Part shown: piece by piece, positions 24,746-43,899 of the stretch
Layout of the letters: every line of letters starts with the position of its first letter
Position numbering within the stretch: the first letter of the stretch is position 1
NCBI GenBank assembly: GCA_950097015.1
Contig: CATNEN010000038.1
Location: 25,395,001-25,459,000 of the forward strand
Source: Macrostomum hystrix
Taxonomy: Eukaryota; Platyhelminthes; Macrostomidae
Direction of reading: 5' to 3'
DNA length: 64,000 nucleotides
Notes under the pieces: model-generated
What the model was told of the DNA's origin: nothing
What the model saw: only the letters and a program-made list of their open reading frames with translations
The model's database searches: none
Translations under genes and position numbers: made by a program

Positions 24746-25530
24746 GGATAGGTCAGCATCATAACAAACGCGATTTGACTGTTTATCATTTTGAATAGAT
24801 GCCTTTAGTACACGGAAGCTATGTCTCGCTTTCTTGTTAAATTTATTGCTGTTTCTTAAAAAAAGATATTTTTTTAACCGGAATAATTATTGTACAATTG
24901 TACTCTCATATTCTACTTATTTGATCTGGTCGTTCTCAGTTTTTTTGCAAGCAATTTATTAATGCATATTTTGTCTTTGTTTTTTCATGCCACATCTTTT
25001 TTCATTCGATTTCATTGCATTCAAATGTTATTCAGTACCTTCGCCATCTTTATTTAATTACTATAAAGTTGCAGTGAATAGTGAATATTATAAACTTGAC
25101 TTAATAAAACTGCTCAATCATGATTATGGTCAAATTCGATTCCTCTGGTGCAGTAATTTATCGACAATCTTAACTTGTTCTCTAGCTTATTTTATCAATG
25201 ACATTTTTCACTGATCGCATTATTTTGTTATTCCTTCTGGATCCGATTTTAAGTTACATTTTCCCTAATCCTTGTTTCGTTAATCCTCTGAGATACCATT
25301 TTAAGTTAATCCTGACATTCAATTTTAGTTAATCCTCTCAGATCCTATTTCTAGTTTATCCTCTCAGATCACATTTTAGTTAATCCTCACATTCAATTTT
25401 AGTTAATCCTCTCAGATCCTATTTCTAGTTTATCCTCTCAGATCACATTTTAGTTAACCCTCCCAGATCCCATACGAATGTAATATCGGATCCCCTATTT
25501 AGAAGTAGCCTTCTAAACATTTAATTTCAG
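24746..25530 (+). other. Spacer before the coiled-coil gene
   Basis: AT-rich spacer with a possible poly(A) signal AATAAA at 25103-25108. At 25288-25475 there is a small array of TTAATCCTCTCAGATCCTAT-like units carrying the CTCAGATCC motif. It ends in a pyrimidine tract and TTTCAG at 25530. Confidence 0.6.
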
Positions 25531-25535
25531 CTAAA
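25520..25535 (+). promoter_or_regulatory. 3' splice acceptor 5 nt before a start codon
   Basis: TTTAATTTCAG ends at 25530 and the start codon of the coiled-coil gene follows at 25536. An acceptor this close to the first ATG fits either spliced-leader trans-splicing or a 5'UTR intron. No spliced-leader gene is in the window to decide. Confidence 0.5.
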
Positions 25536-27115
25536 ATGTCCGTGACGTCATCCCATCAAGAAATTGACAGTACTTATTCGGCCGCAATGTACCTAAATCT
25601 GGAGCGAATAGTTGCCTCTTCTGCCACGCGTTTGCGTCACGAATGCGAAATTGGTGACGCTACTGATAAGGCCATTGTGAGCTGGTTAAAATAATACTCT
25701 ATCCATATATACTACTGATGCAAAGTAGTGAACTTATCGAGGCTTTTTAATTTAAATTTTAGTTTCACAAACAGCTGGTTGAGAGTTGGCTAGCTGCTCA
25801 TCGAATCGCTGAGCAGTTACCTGCGGCTTCTTCTAGTTCCTTATCGAGTTCTTATGCAGATCTGCTTCTAGCTCAACTGCGTCTTGTTATCAAACAGGAG
25901 GTTAAGCTGGTCGCTGATGCAACTCGAACGGTTGCTAGGGACAACCAACAGGTCGTAAGCGGGGTGTCGCAACAGCTGGAATCGGCTAGACTTGAGAGAC
26001 TGCGCCTGCTGGATGAGGCTGAAGAGACTGCGACTCGTTTGGACAGGGTTAGCTGGGGGACGTGGGATAATCTGATGGGGATGAAAGGACAGAATCGATG
26101 CGGTAAAAAGAGAGAAGTACCAATATGGGAAGAGAGGGAATAATTTATAGAGGGGAGGATCGATAAGGGAATAAAGGGGATAATCTATAGATAGGAGGAT
26201 CGATAAGGGAAGAAAGGGGATAATCTATAGATAGGAGGATCGATGAGGGAATAAAGGGGATAATCTATAGATAGGAGGATCGATAAGGGAAGAAAGCGGA
26301 TAATTTATAGAGGGGAGGATCGATAAATCGATAAAAAGGGATAAATCTTTAATCATCTGCAGGCCGTGACGCAACTAACGGAGTCCGTGCTGGACTTGGT
26401 GCCATCGTCGGCGACCAGCCCAGACCCAGCCGAGTCGTCAACTCTGCGCGAGACTCAACGGCTGCGGTCCCACTGCGCCACCCTGCTGGCCAAGCTGCGT
26501 CTGGACTCCGGTCAGGTCAGGCAGGCCACATACAGTGCCGAGAAGCTGCAACGACTGCGGCATGTTCAGTGAGTAAGCTTGTTTTCTTATAATGAAAACG
26601 GTGTTACATTTAACACTTGATCACGTTCAGTTAAAAGCTCCAATGTCTCATCTCTCCCCTGTCTCATCTCTCCCCTGTCTCATCTATCCTGTCTTATCTC
26701 TCCCGTCTCATCTCTTCTCTTCTCTCCCGTCTCATCTCTTCTCATCTCTCCCGTCTCATCTCTCCCCAGTCTGCTATCTCCCCGTCTTATCTTTCTTCTA
26801 TCTCATCTCTCTCGTGCCTTATCTCCTAATTAGTTACCTATAAGTAAGTCCTCTAACGAATGCGGTCACCTGAGCCCCCTGCCACTCAACCCCCTGTTAT
26901 CTCACGAATCTCCGTCATCCTCGCCTAGGTCTAAGCTTGCCGCGGAGCGGGCCAGTTTACTTTCCGAAATCGAACGCCTTCGCCAGCTGTCGCTCAGCTA
27001 TCAGGCTGTCGAATCACAGCCGGAGTATCGGCGCCTGCTGGCCGCTCACACTGAGCTGGCCAAGTCTGTTCAACTGCTGAAGTACAGCCTCGGCTACGAG
27101 ACTGCGAATTCCTAA
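25536..27115 (+). CDS. Coiled-coil protein, 272 aa, 4 exons
   Basis: Exons at 25536-25676, 25763-26047, 26363-26568 and 26929-27115 join in phases 0, 0 and 2, giving 272 residues. The protein has no signal peptide or membrane segment. It is helical and charged with heptad-like Leu spacing, especially QLESARLERLRLLDEAEETA (exon 2), ETQRLRSHCATLLAKLRL (exon 3) and LLSEIERLRQLSLSYQ (exon 4). The size, overall helical build and a C-terminal tyrosine-rich segment with EYRRLLAAHTELAKS are loosely reminiscent of HAUS augmin subunit 4, a microtubule-nucleation factor, but I see no decisive motif and do not assign it. Two of its three introns contain short minisatellites. A poly(A) signal follows at 27289. 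The gene model is solid; the function is unknown. Confidence 0.8.
26100..26345 (+). repeat. 40-bp minisatellite, coiled-coil gene intron 2
   Basis: Four to five copies of GGATAATCTATAGATAGGAG plus GATCGATAAGGGAATAAAGG, about 40 bp each. Confidence 0.9.
26640..26835 (+). repeat. 15-17-bp CTCATCTCTCCCGT minisatellite, coiled-coil gene intron 3
   Basis: Pyrimidine-rich units GTCTCATCTCTCCCCT. This is the reverse complement of the GAGATGAGACGGGAGAG motif of the Piezo intron 2 array (2990-3800). Confidence 0.88.
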
Positions 27116-27562
27116 GCTGTCTGTCTGTCATCCCTGTCAAAGAATAGGGTGCCGCTTCTTTGGCTGCTGCTTTGGTGTCCATTTTGGCCAATGCCAGCTG
27201 AAATTGGCCTCCGATGTCGTCAATGTAACAAATGTCGCGCCGACTTTTACTAGAAAATTTCGCGGAATGCGCGCCGTGAAGCGATGTAAATAAAATAAAA
27301 CAAATAAAATACGTATATTTCTTCGAGCTGACGTTCTGCATTATTTATAATTATAACATGAGTTTTCCAGGAGAAAGAATGAGATTTCCAGGGATTACAT
27401 AATGCTCGTACTTTGAGGGTATAGCATGAATTATCGAGAGAAAAAATTATCGAGGGGGAAGTATGAATTATCGAGGGAGGTTCGATATTTAAAATTCTTC
27501 TTCTCAGTGCTTTAAAGCGTAATTTTCTTCCCCTATTAGGGGTCTTGGTCGCTAGTGTTATA
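27116..27562. other. Spacer between convergent genes
   Basis: Contains the plus-strand poly(A) signals near 27289-27310 and a short AATTATCGAGGGGGAAGTATG-type repeat around 27425-27480. I find no exact AATAAA for the minus-strand glycosyltransferase; TATAAA (plus 27345-27350 reversed) is a weak candidate. Confidence 0.45.
27289..27310 (+). terminator. Poly(A) signal cluster of the coiled-coil gene
   Basis: AATAAA at 27289-27294 is followed by two further overlapping AATAAAA/AAATAAAA copies, about 175 nt after the stop codon. It is a standard cleavage/polyadenylation hexamer by sequence only. Confidence 0.6.
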
Positions 27563-29379
27563 CTAACAGCGGGTGGCATTTCCGAACAGAACAAAACGGA
27601 ACATTTCGCCTAGCATGGAGTCCAGGGTGCAAATTGAGGTTGAATTATACTGGACCGGATGAAAGCGGTACCAAAGGTGCATCACGTAGTTGTTCTCTCG
27701 CCACGGCCATCGTTGGGCCGGTTTGTAGATGACCGGGTGCTCATTCCAGCTCGGCTTGTCCATGCTGTACTCCTCCACGTGGCACAGGTGTTTGAAGGCG
27801 GTCGCTGAGCACATGTAGTGCGGCAGATTCACTGATAGGGCTGACCATCTATTGTGGTCGAACACCTGATAGGCCAGGTGCCACAGCGCCAAGAATGTGC
27901 TGTTCGGCGCGCTTAAGAAGACGCCGTTGCACAGTCCGTCGGCCGACTGTCGCCCGATGGTGAAGTTGAATTGGCGCAGCGGCGTCAGCGGCTTCAGCGT
28001 GATGACGTCCAAGTCGAAGTAGGCGCCGCCGAATGCTAGCACCGCTTCTAGGCGCATAAGGTCTGACTTGTGCTCGAGCTTGTACACCGGCAGGCCGTAG
28101 ATGTCCGACGGGACACTTCGGTGGGCGAGCACCACGGTGGAGTTCCACAGTCCGGCAGCGGTGAGGTTCCGCTGCAGCTGGAGCCAGTGCGGTCCAGTTG
28201 GCAGCCTGGAGTACCACAGGAACAGTAGGGCAGGCCGCATGATCCACACGCAGCTGAGGATGCAGACGCTGTGATGAAACTGCAGCTCCGGGTTGCCAAT
28301 CGGCAGCACAAAGTGGGCCACGTTGGGCACTGCCAGCCGACCGTCGCCATTGCCAATCGCCAGCAGCTCCTCGTGCGAGTAGACGTGCCCGGATGGCGAC
28401 CGCAGGCTCCACGAGCTCGCATTCATGACAGGACGCCTGGCCTTCATCAATTCGTCAACTCGATTCCAATGACCGGTTAGCCGAATTTGCTTGCGAAAGA
28501 TATGTTTCAACTCTTTAAAGTGCAAATCTATAAACTCGGCGTCAATTGGTCTAGAGGACGAATCAAATTTCTGAGCCTCTGTATTAGGTTCATCAGCTGC
28601 CGCAGTTGTGGCTTTAATTGTTGTTCTTACTTTAGTTCGCGTTGCTGTTTGAATAGCATCCGTTGAACCTGTACATACGAGGTGTTAGTGTTTTGAACGT
28701 TAAATCGTATGATGCATAACATCAAACTTCTGCCTGCCTTCTAATTTCGAGCGGAGCGAGTTTTTTGGTTTATGATGGCCCGGTAGGTCTAATGTGCCAA
28801 ACCCCCTTTTTCTCAGCTCGTACCCTACCGGTTTTCTTGGGACTTGCGCCATTCGATTCGTCATCGAAAATTAGTTTGGGATCACCAAAACAGACTTGCA
28901 ACATATCCATTGCTTCATAATCAACTATTGCTTTTGATCTGGAGCAAGTAAACATCCGTTTATCTTAGTACAGCATGCCCAACATTAAGCTCCATTGTTT
29001 TTAAATAGCTTTGTTTGTAAAAGTCTTATTTTCATATATATATATATTATATAATAGTGTCTTGAATCTATATAGACTATAGACTAGGGGTCTACGACAA
29101 TTGCCTGCGCACAACTGACTGCGAGACAACTGACTGCGCGACGACTGCCTGCGCGACGACTGCCTGCGCGACAACTGCCTGCGCGACAACTGCCTGCAGC
29201 GAAAACTGCCTGCAGCGACAACTGCCTGCACGACAGCTGCCTGCAGCGACAATAGTTTTGTCAAACTATTTAGCTAATTTGTTAATTTAAACAATTTAGG
29301 CCAAATTAAGAATATTTAGCTATCATATTTTGAGCCATTAAATGTGCTAGTCTATAGTGATATAGATTCAAGACACTAT

Positions 29380-29419
<40 letters not shown>

Positions 29420-30554
29420 AAAAAGACTTTAAAGAAAATAAGACTTTATTAACAAAGCTATATAAAAACAATGGAGCTTAATGTTGGGCATGTTGTACTA
29501 AGAAAAACGGATTTGTACTTGCTCCAGATCAAAAGCAATAGTTGATTATGTGCTGAAAAAATGACTTTATCCTATCTCCAGTGTATTTTTTCCAGGAAAT
29601 CGGCCTTCAAAAATTTACACGATCTTTGAGTTTCCCGTCCTGTTATACTACAGTGGTCCTTGTATTTTTGGTCTATGGTAGACAAAACTTCAGACTGCCC
29701 CCCGTGGTTAATATCCATAGACTAAAGCACATAGCGATGTTCTTCTGCACAATTTTTGAGTGTTGATGTCATTTCAGCGTTTCAGGAATAGCTCAGTCAG
29801 GACAGAAACTCGGCTTCGCCTCGGTCAATAAATTTGCGCCTCGAGCCTTCCACCATATGAAGCCGAAATAATAAATGGAAAATATGCATTTAGTTTACTA
29901 GACACTAGATCAATTAAGAACGAACTTTTATGCAAAAAATGTGCATTTAATTAATAATAATAATATAATTAATAATTGATTACACCTGCCCCAATTGGGT
30001 CAGATGTGCAGCCGACAGCACAGCCGCAGCTATTGCGCGGCGCATCTGAAGGCTGCGTACAGCTGTTCAGTCCACGGACTGGGGGGACGCCACACCCACC
30101 TTCAATTATCCCAGCTGATGCTGGTACCCATTTAACAGCTGGGTGAACTGAAGCAATGCAGAGTTAAGTGTCTTGCTAAAGGACGCAAATTGTTCCAGTG
30201 GAGTCGGGAATCGAACCCCCGACCTTCAAGTCGTGAGTCCGACGCCCTAACCACTAGGCTACAACCTCTACAAGCTGTGCATTTAAGTTACTATATGCAA
30301 GCTATCTGTTTATCTATCTGCCAATAATTTTATCTGTCTTGCCGCTGCAATAATGTAAACAAAAATGTACAATTAAAAAATCAAAATGGCATACCTACGG
30401 CCTCAGTCGTACCTTTTGCTCCAGATTTCCAAGGCCCATTTAGTTTGCCTTTTTTATCAAAGGCCAATTGCTTTCTGTAACCTAGAACAACTGCAATAGT
30501 TCCGCTAATCAGTAATATTATGAGCAGTTTTCTGAGTCTTAAAAATATACTCAT
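27563..30554 (-). CDS. Type II membrane DXD glycosyltransferase (Gly_transf_sug-like), 2 exons
   Basis: Exon 1 (30554-30395) and exon 2 (28668-27563) join in phase 1 (G|GT) to about 421 residues. Residues 1-53 give a cytosolic start with basic residues (MSIFLRLRKL), one hydrophobic anchor (LLIILLISGTIAVVLG) and a stem. A Thr/Ala/Ser-rich stem follows, then the catalytic part with LEHKSDLMRLEAVLAFGGAY and the DLD (DXD) metal/nucleotide-sugar site, about residues 240-265. This is the signature of the Gly_transf_sug family that includes alpha-1,4-galactosyltransferases; these act in the Golgi lumen. N-glycosylation sites (NLT, NST, NFT, NAT) support a lumenal location. Donor sugar and acceptor cannot be deduced. 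It is convergent with the coiled-coil gene, with 447 bp between stops. The single intron carries a SINE and a foldback element. Confidence 0.88.
28916..29550. mobile_element. Foldback (long inverted repeat) element in the glycosyltransferase intron
   Basis: The left arm (about 28916-29089) and right arm (about 29347-29550) are inverted copies of each other. Shared stretches include CATAATCAACTATTGCTTTT, GCCCAACATTAAGCTCCATT and AGTGTCTTGAATCTATAT. AT runs close to each arm's inner part differ in length (about 8 versus 16 dinucleotides). The centre (29090-29270) is a CTGCCTGCGCGACAA 15-bp minisatellite. Long imperfect terminal inverted repeats around internal tandem repeats are typical of foldback elements. 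No open reading frame or target duplication was found. Confidence 0.8.
29090..29270 (+). repeat. 15-bp TGCCTGCGCGACAAC repeat
   Basis: About ten copies of ACAACTGCCTGCGCG and ACTGCCTGCAGCGAC variants sit between the two arms of the foldback element. Confidence 0.9.
29951..30275 (-). mobile_element. tRNA-derived SINE with Deu-like domain
   Basis: An 11-bp direct repeat TGTGCATTTAA (29940-29950 and 30276-30286) brackets the element. Reading the minus strand, it opens with an A box TAGCCTAGTGG (30261-30251) and B box GGTTCGATTCC (30218-30208). A central region carries TAGCAAGACACTTAACTC, CATTGCTTCAGTTCACCCAG and TGTTAAATGGGTACC, and the tail is an AT-rich TAATAATTA-type tract. From memory, the central words match the conserved Deu domain of AmnSINE/SINE3-type elements. 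The tRNA part is too degenerate to be a functional tRNA gene. Confidence 0.8.
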
Positions 30555-31324
30555 GTCTTACGCTCTCTTAGTAGGCAGTGTAGGCCTACTGGAACTCGAT
30601 AGGCTTGGCCGGATTATTTTAGTCAGGTTATTACATATAGTACTGACGTACATATCTGCTGCAATTTGCTACAGCTCACAGAATCAGGTACACCGATCGC
30701 TATATGAGACACTGGGTCGTTGACATGACGCCCGGGACGATAAACAATAATTAGACAACTCACAAGCACAGAGCAAGCAAGTGAGTAATACGAGCTACAT
30801 AAGGCTCGCTTATGAGTTCTTATCAATAGCTCTTTCCATCTTACTGCTGCTTTTGTGCAATGCAGCTGAAGCACACTCAGTATGGTTGCTTAGCCAAATG
30901 GAGAAGCTGCAATGAATATAGCTTATCGCGGAGTACACTTCACTCCGATATGCAAGCTAGTCTAGCCTGACCCTTGCCCTCTAGAACCTTCTTAGCATTT
31001 GTTGTCTGTTAAATAGAAAAGCGTGTATACCCCGATGAGCAGGAACAATAGAAAAAAGCATTGTGAAGGGTAGACTGTCGCGAGGCACATGCTAATCTTT
31101 TTATTAATGCAGAAGTTAAAAAGTGAATAATTCAGTCTTATACTATAATTAAATTTCGGTAGTATTGGACAGTGAGTAAATATATATTTATATAATAGTC
31201 CTTATTATAGCATGTAATTTATATTTAAACAAACTTTATTTTAAATATTTTAAGTGCGGATGGAGACAGCTTTAATTTAGCTCAGGGCGACGGGTGGGAG
31301 GGAGCTAGAGCAAGAGTGTTAAAC
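30555..31324. other. Spacer upstream of the glycosyltransferase
   Basis: No coding sequence recognised. This must contain the promoter of the minus-strand glycosyltransferase if its first exon starts near 30554. I see no clear TATA box on that strand; short AT-rich stretches lie at 31170-31250. Confidence 0.4.
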
Positions 31325-31500
31325 CCGCCAGCCAATCCGCGCGCGTTACGGGGTAGGACAAACTTGTCACAGATAAAACTATAGGGACAGAGATATATAG
31401 CGAAAAATGGCAAGCCAATCGGCTAAGAGCTAGGGACACAAAAGTTTGGGGAGGGGGTTTAGCCAATGAGCTGCCATCGATCGCGATATAAATCAGCGAC
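31325..31500 (+). promoter_or_regulatory. Putative TATA/CCAAT promoter
   Basis: Three GCCAAT boxes (CAGCCAATCC about 31330, AAGCCAATCGG about 31412, TAGCCAATGAG about 31460) precede TATAAA at 31487-31492 on the plus strand. That would place a start near 31515-31522. It would drive a plus-strand transcript leading toward the PKC gene or the small ORF at 31892. This is based on motif layout only. Confidence 0.5.
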
Positions 31501-31891
31501 TAAAGGCAATAAAATACGCGATGTGCAAGAAGATGAAGAAGCAAATATCCAGTAAAATGGCAATTTACGCTAGCATATGCTACGATCAGAATCGTCATTT
31601 TACGCTCGTACTATTAAAAGTAGTCTGACCAGCTAGTATTTTGCGATCCTTTTCTTTTTTCTACGTCAAGTTCACAGTTTTTAAGCCGTATATTCCCTTT
31701 TCTCCCAAATTAATGTACTTGCACTAGTGCATTTCAAAAAGCCATGGAAACCAGGAATTTTTTATATATATATGATTTTCTATCGGATTGCAATTAAAAG
31801 AAGACGAAGAAATCAGATTTACGTTAGCGTTCCAAAGAAGTCGTGTCTAAAACAACAATCCGGCGGTAATATAAACTGATCAAAATTGACT

Positions 31892-32095
31892 ATGTCTGGC
31901 AGAACATTCAACTTCTGCCTGCCAATACTTGCCTCCGTCTTGCTCCTGCTTGGTAAGCATAAACCTGTCTGTCTGTCTGTCTGTCTGCCTGTTTTTTGTC
32001 TCTCTGCCTGTCTGTCCGTGCTTATTTGGACTCCGCAGGGACCGCGTAGGCGCGGACAGGGACGATCGGCCCGTATATCCACCTGCTCTTCTCTG
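31892..32095 (+). CDS. Possible small secreted peptide gene
   Basis: ATG at 31892 opens SGRTFNFCLPILASVLLLLG, which has the charge-then-hydrophobic build of a signal peptide, and is followed by a good donor GTAAGC at 31953. An acceptor CGCGTAG near 32049 would keep frame and give a short acidic tail (ADRDDRPVYPPALL) before a stop, about 35 residues in all. A poly(A) hexamer lies near 32323. The intron would contain a (CTGT)n tract. Joining this exon to the PKC exon at 33703 gives a stop, so it is not a PKC start. The evidence is weak and no family is recognised. Confidence 0.25.
31970..32015 (+). repeat. (CTGT)n microsatellite
   Basis: CTGTCTGTCTGTCTGTCTG followed by interrupted CTGCCTGT copies. 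Confidence 0.85.
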
Positions 32096-32129
32096 ACGCG
32101 CGCGCCCGAGCATATTATGCTCGTTAGCA

Positions 32130-33702
32130 TATTAATGCATATAATAATATTATTATTATGTTTACTTGGTAGTAAGCATGTATATGTTCACACGTCAAAG
32201 ATTCCGGGTTTATTTTTACTAGTAAGAAAAGCAAAGTTTTCTTTTTTGTAAATAGTTTCTCATTTTTAAATGTTTCTTTTTTTACAATTATAGTTCTTTG
32301 TTTTGTTTTTTTACAGATAATCAAATAAAATTATAGGTGCTGATAAAAATATTATTTTTTCAACTCTGTCATGTTTTGTTTATTGAGTAATTAAATTCGC
32401 GGGGATAGACACCTGGATATGATTCTACTTCTGAGCAGTAAGCAGTAAGTGCAGTAAGATAAGTAAGATAAGCAGTAAGTAAAATTGTTTGAAACATTGT
32501 ATATATTTATATATTTTTTTTAAAACAAATTTATTTTTAACAATAAGTGGTTGCCACTTTATATGGCATTCAAAACATTTTTTGAAGGGCTTTCATAATT
32601 TTTATTTATTTAATTTGTTTGCTGCAGCAACTATGTATTAAGGATTTACATTGTATATCTCTATCTAAATGTTAGATGTTATTATTTTCAATAATAAACA
32701 GAATTTTTTTTGAGTTGAGAAAAAACACTTTTGTGGTGCCAATAAATTAGCATTAGCAATATAGTAATAGCAATGGTATATTTATATTAATAGTTGTGGT
32801 AAATACTTTTAAATGATATGTTTAACATAATATTCTATGATTGTTTATAACAATACCTAATAATATCAATGACAGTTATATCAATATTCTGTGTATATAG
32901 TAATCATTATTACTTATTTATTGTTAGGTGCTTTTGTTCAGAAGAGAAAGGTACACTGGATTAATCTGGGGTACACTCACAATTTTTTGTGTATAGTAAC
33001 GATTGGCCTACTTTAAGATTGATATGCACATATTTCCTCTAAATCCAGATTTACTCCAGCTTACTCTCAGGGTGTTCCCGACTATGGGTTAGAAGTGGTG
33101 TCGAGTTAAGTAAAGTATAGTAAAGTTACATGGGATAGAAATGTTACCATTTTGTTCTGTTTTATAGGAGATATTATAATTACCTTTAAATCAACAAAGC
33201 AGGATACATTTTTTTAGAATATTTGCATTAATATTTTTTGCTCTTTTTATTCACTTTGTTAATAAAATGTACTTTCATATTCTGTCTATGATAGTATCTT
33301 GTGATTTGCATGCTTATTAATTTTATGTCTATGTCTATGTGTAGTCTATAATGTTTCATCCAAGGTTCCTAGTGCAAATAATTATCTGTGTCACACATAG
33401 TTAGTTATAAATAAGAAAGTAAGTTTTATTTTATTAGAATTAGACTAATAATTACCACTAAGTTTTCATATACTACTAACTTATGGCTTTATAATGTGCT
33501 TTTATCAAACCTTTTAGAAATCTAACAAAGTTTAAAGTGCTTAAACCTTTTAAGTGGTGTCTTATTGAAGTTACAATGCAATTAAAGCTTCATCTAGCTA
33601 GATGTCTCAGAACAGACAATAGATCCTTTGATTAAGCATTCATTCTCCCAGATCCTCAGATAAAGTAGCAAAAAATGGACACTTCCTGTGGATTAATTTC
33701 AG
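32130..33702 (+). other. AT-rich stretch before the first certain PKC exon
   Basis: Long A/T runs and no array. No exon is certain. The N-terminal exon of PKC should lie here or further upstream. One phase-compatible candidate is ATG 31557 to 31619 (21 codons, donor GTAGTC), but its residues have no known counterpart. Confidence 0.4.
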
Positions 33703-43246
<9,544 letters not shown>

Positions 43247-43511
43247 GAACACTTTCTGCCTTCTCAATTGTGCGGCTTTGCTGTGTGCTCGTTATAACTA
43301 GTTTATAACTAATTATATGATGCAACTTTTTAATTAGTCTATTAACTAACTGATTAGATTAAACATTAGTCACATTAATTTTTTGTCTTTGTCTTTTTTA
43401 TGTTTTTTTATTTGCACTTTCAAATTCTAGTCTGCAAAAATACTTGCTTGCTTGCTTGCTTTTTAAAGAAATCACAGTTACACCTTAACCCGCTAAAAAA
43501 TAGGGATGTTT
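43247..43511 (+). other. PKC 3' flank
   Basis: AT-rich 3'UTR-like sequence. ATTAAA at about 43357 is the nearest variant poly(A) hexamer; there is no AATAAA within 250 nt. Confidence 0.4.
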
Positions 43512-43773
43512 CTTTGGGTGATTCCAGTTGGAATCTGCGGTGTTTCCAGAAAAAGAAACAGCCGAACGCTGGAAACATACCAATCGGATGATTCCATGCT
43601 TAGAATCTACCCAACTGGGCGTTTTCTCGGTGCTTCTTGGTGGCGAAATGGAATCACCCAAAGAATCCTCCAGTTCGGAAGATTCCATGCTCAGAAACCG
43701 CCGAGGAATCGCCCGAAAAGAATTCTCTGGTTGTCCCATGGGCCACTGGTTCGGGTGATTCTTCGGCGGTTTC
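43512..43773. repeat. Nested inverted repeats, MITE-like
   Basis: CTTTGGGTGATTCCA (43512-43526) is exactly complementary to 43649-43663. GAAACCGCCGAGGAATCGCC (from 43694) pairs with GGTGATTCTTCGGCGGTTTC (to 43773) with few mismatches. Related GATTCC/GGAATC words recur throughout. The sequence is more GC-rich than its surroundings and could be a small non-autonomous element. Confidence 0.6.
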
Positions 43774-43899
43774 CGCACAATTTACGGTTACACCGGCTGC
43801 TTCCTGGGTGGTTTCCTTAGCTCTTGTGAGATAGGGGGATTTTGGTAATTCCACTCCTATTTTGCACAAAAGACCCGCCGAAGAAGCAGCCGAATTTTT

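Noticed and set aside
25536-27115. Assigning the coiled-coil gene to HAUS4
   Set aside because: Similarity is limited to coiled-coil character and a vague C-terminal segment; the length (272 versus about 363) also differs.
27849-28422. Ala/Arg-rich frames overlapping the glycosyltransferase
   Set aside because: Shadow frames of the GC-rich glycosyltransferase exon.
30205-30275. tRNA gene on the minus strand
   Set aside because: A and B boxes are good but the T-stem and acceptor stem do not pair, and it is joined to a SINE body flanked by a target duplication.
31557-31619. First coding exon of PKC
   Set aside because: It is phase-compatible and downstream of the promoter, but the donor is weak and the residues match nothing in PKC N-termini; mentioned only as a candidate.
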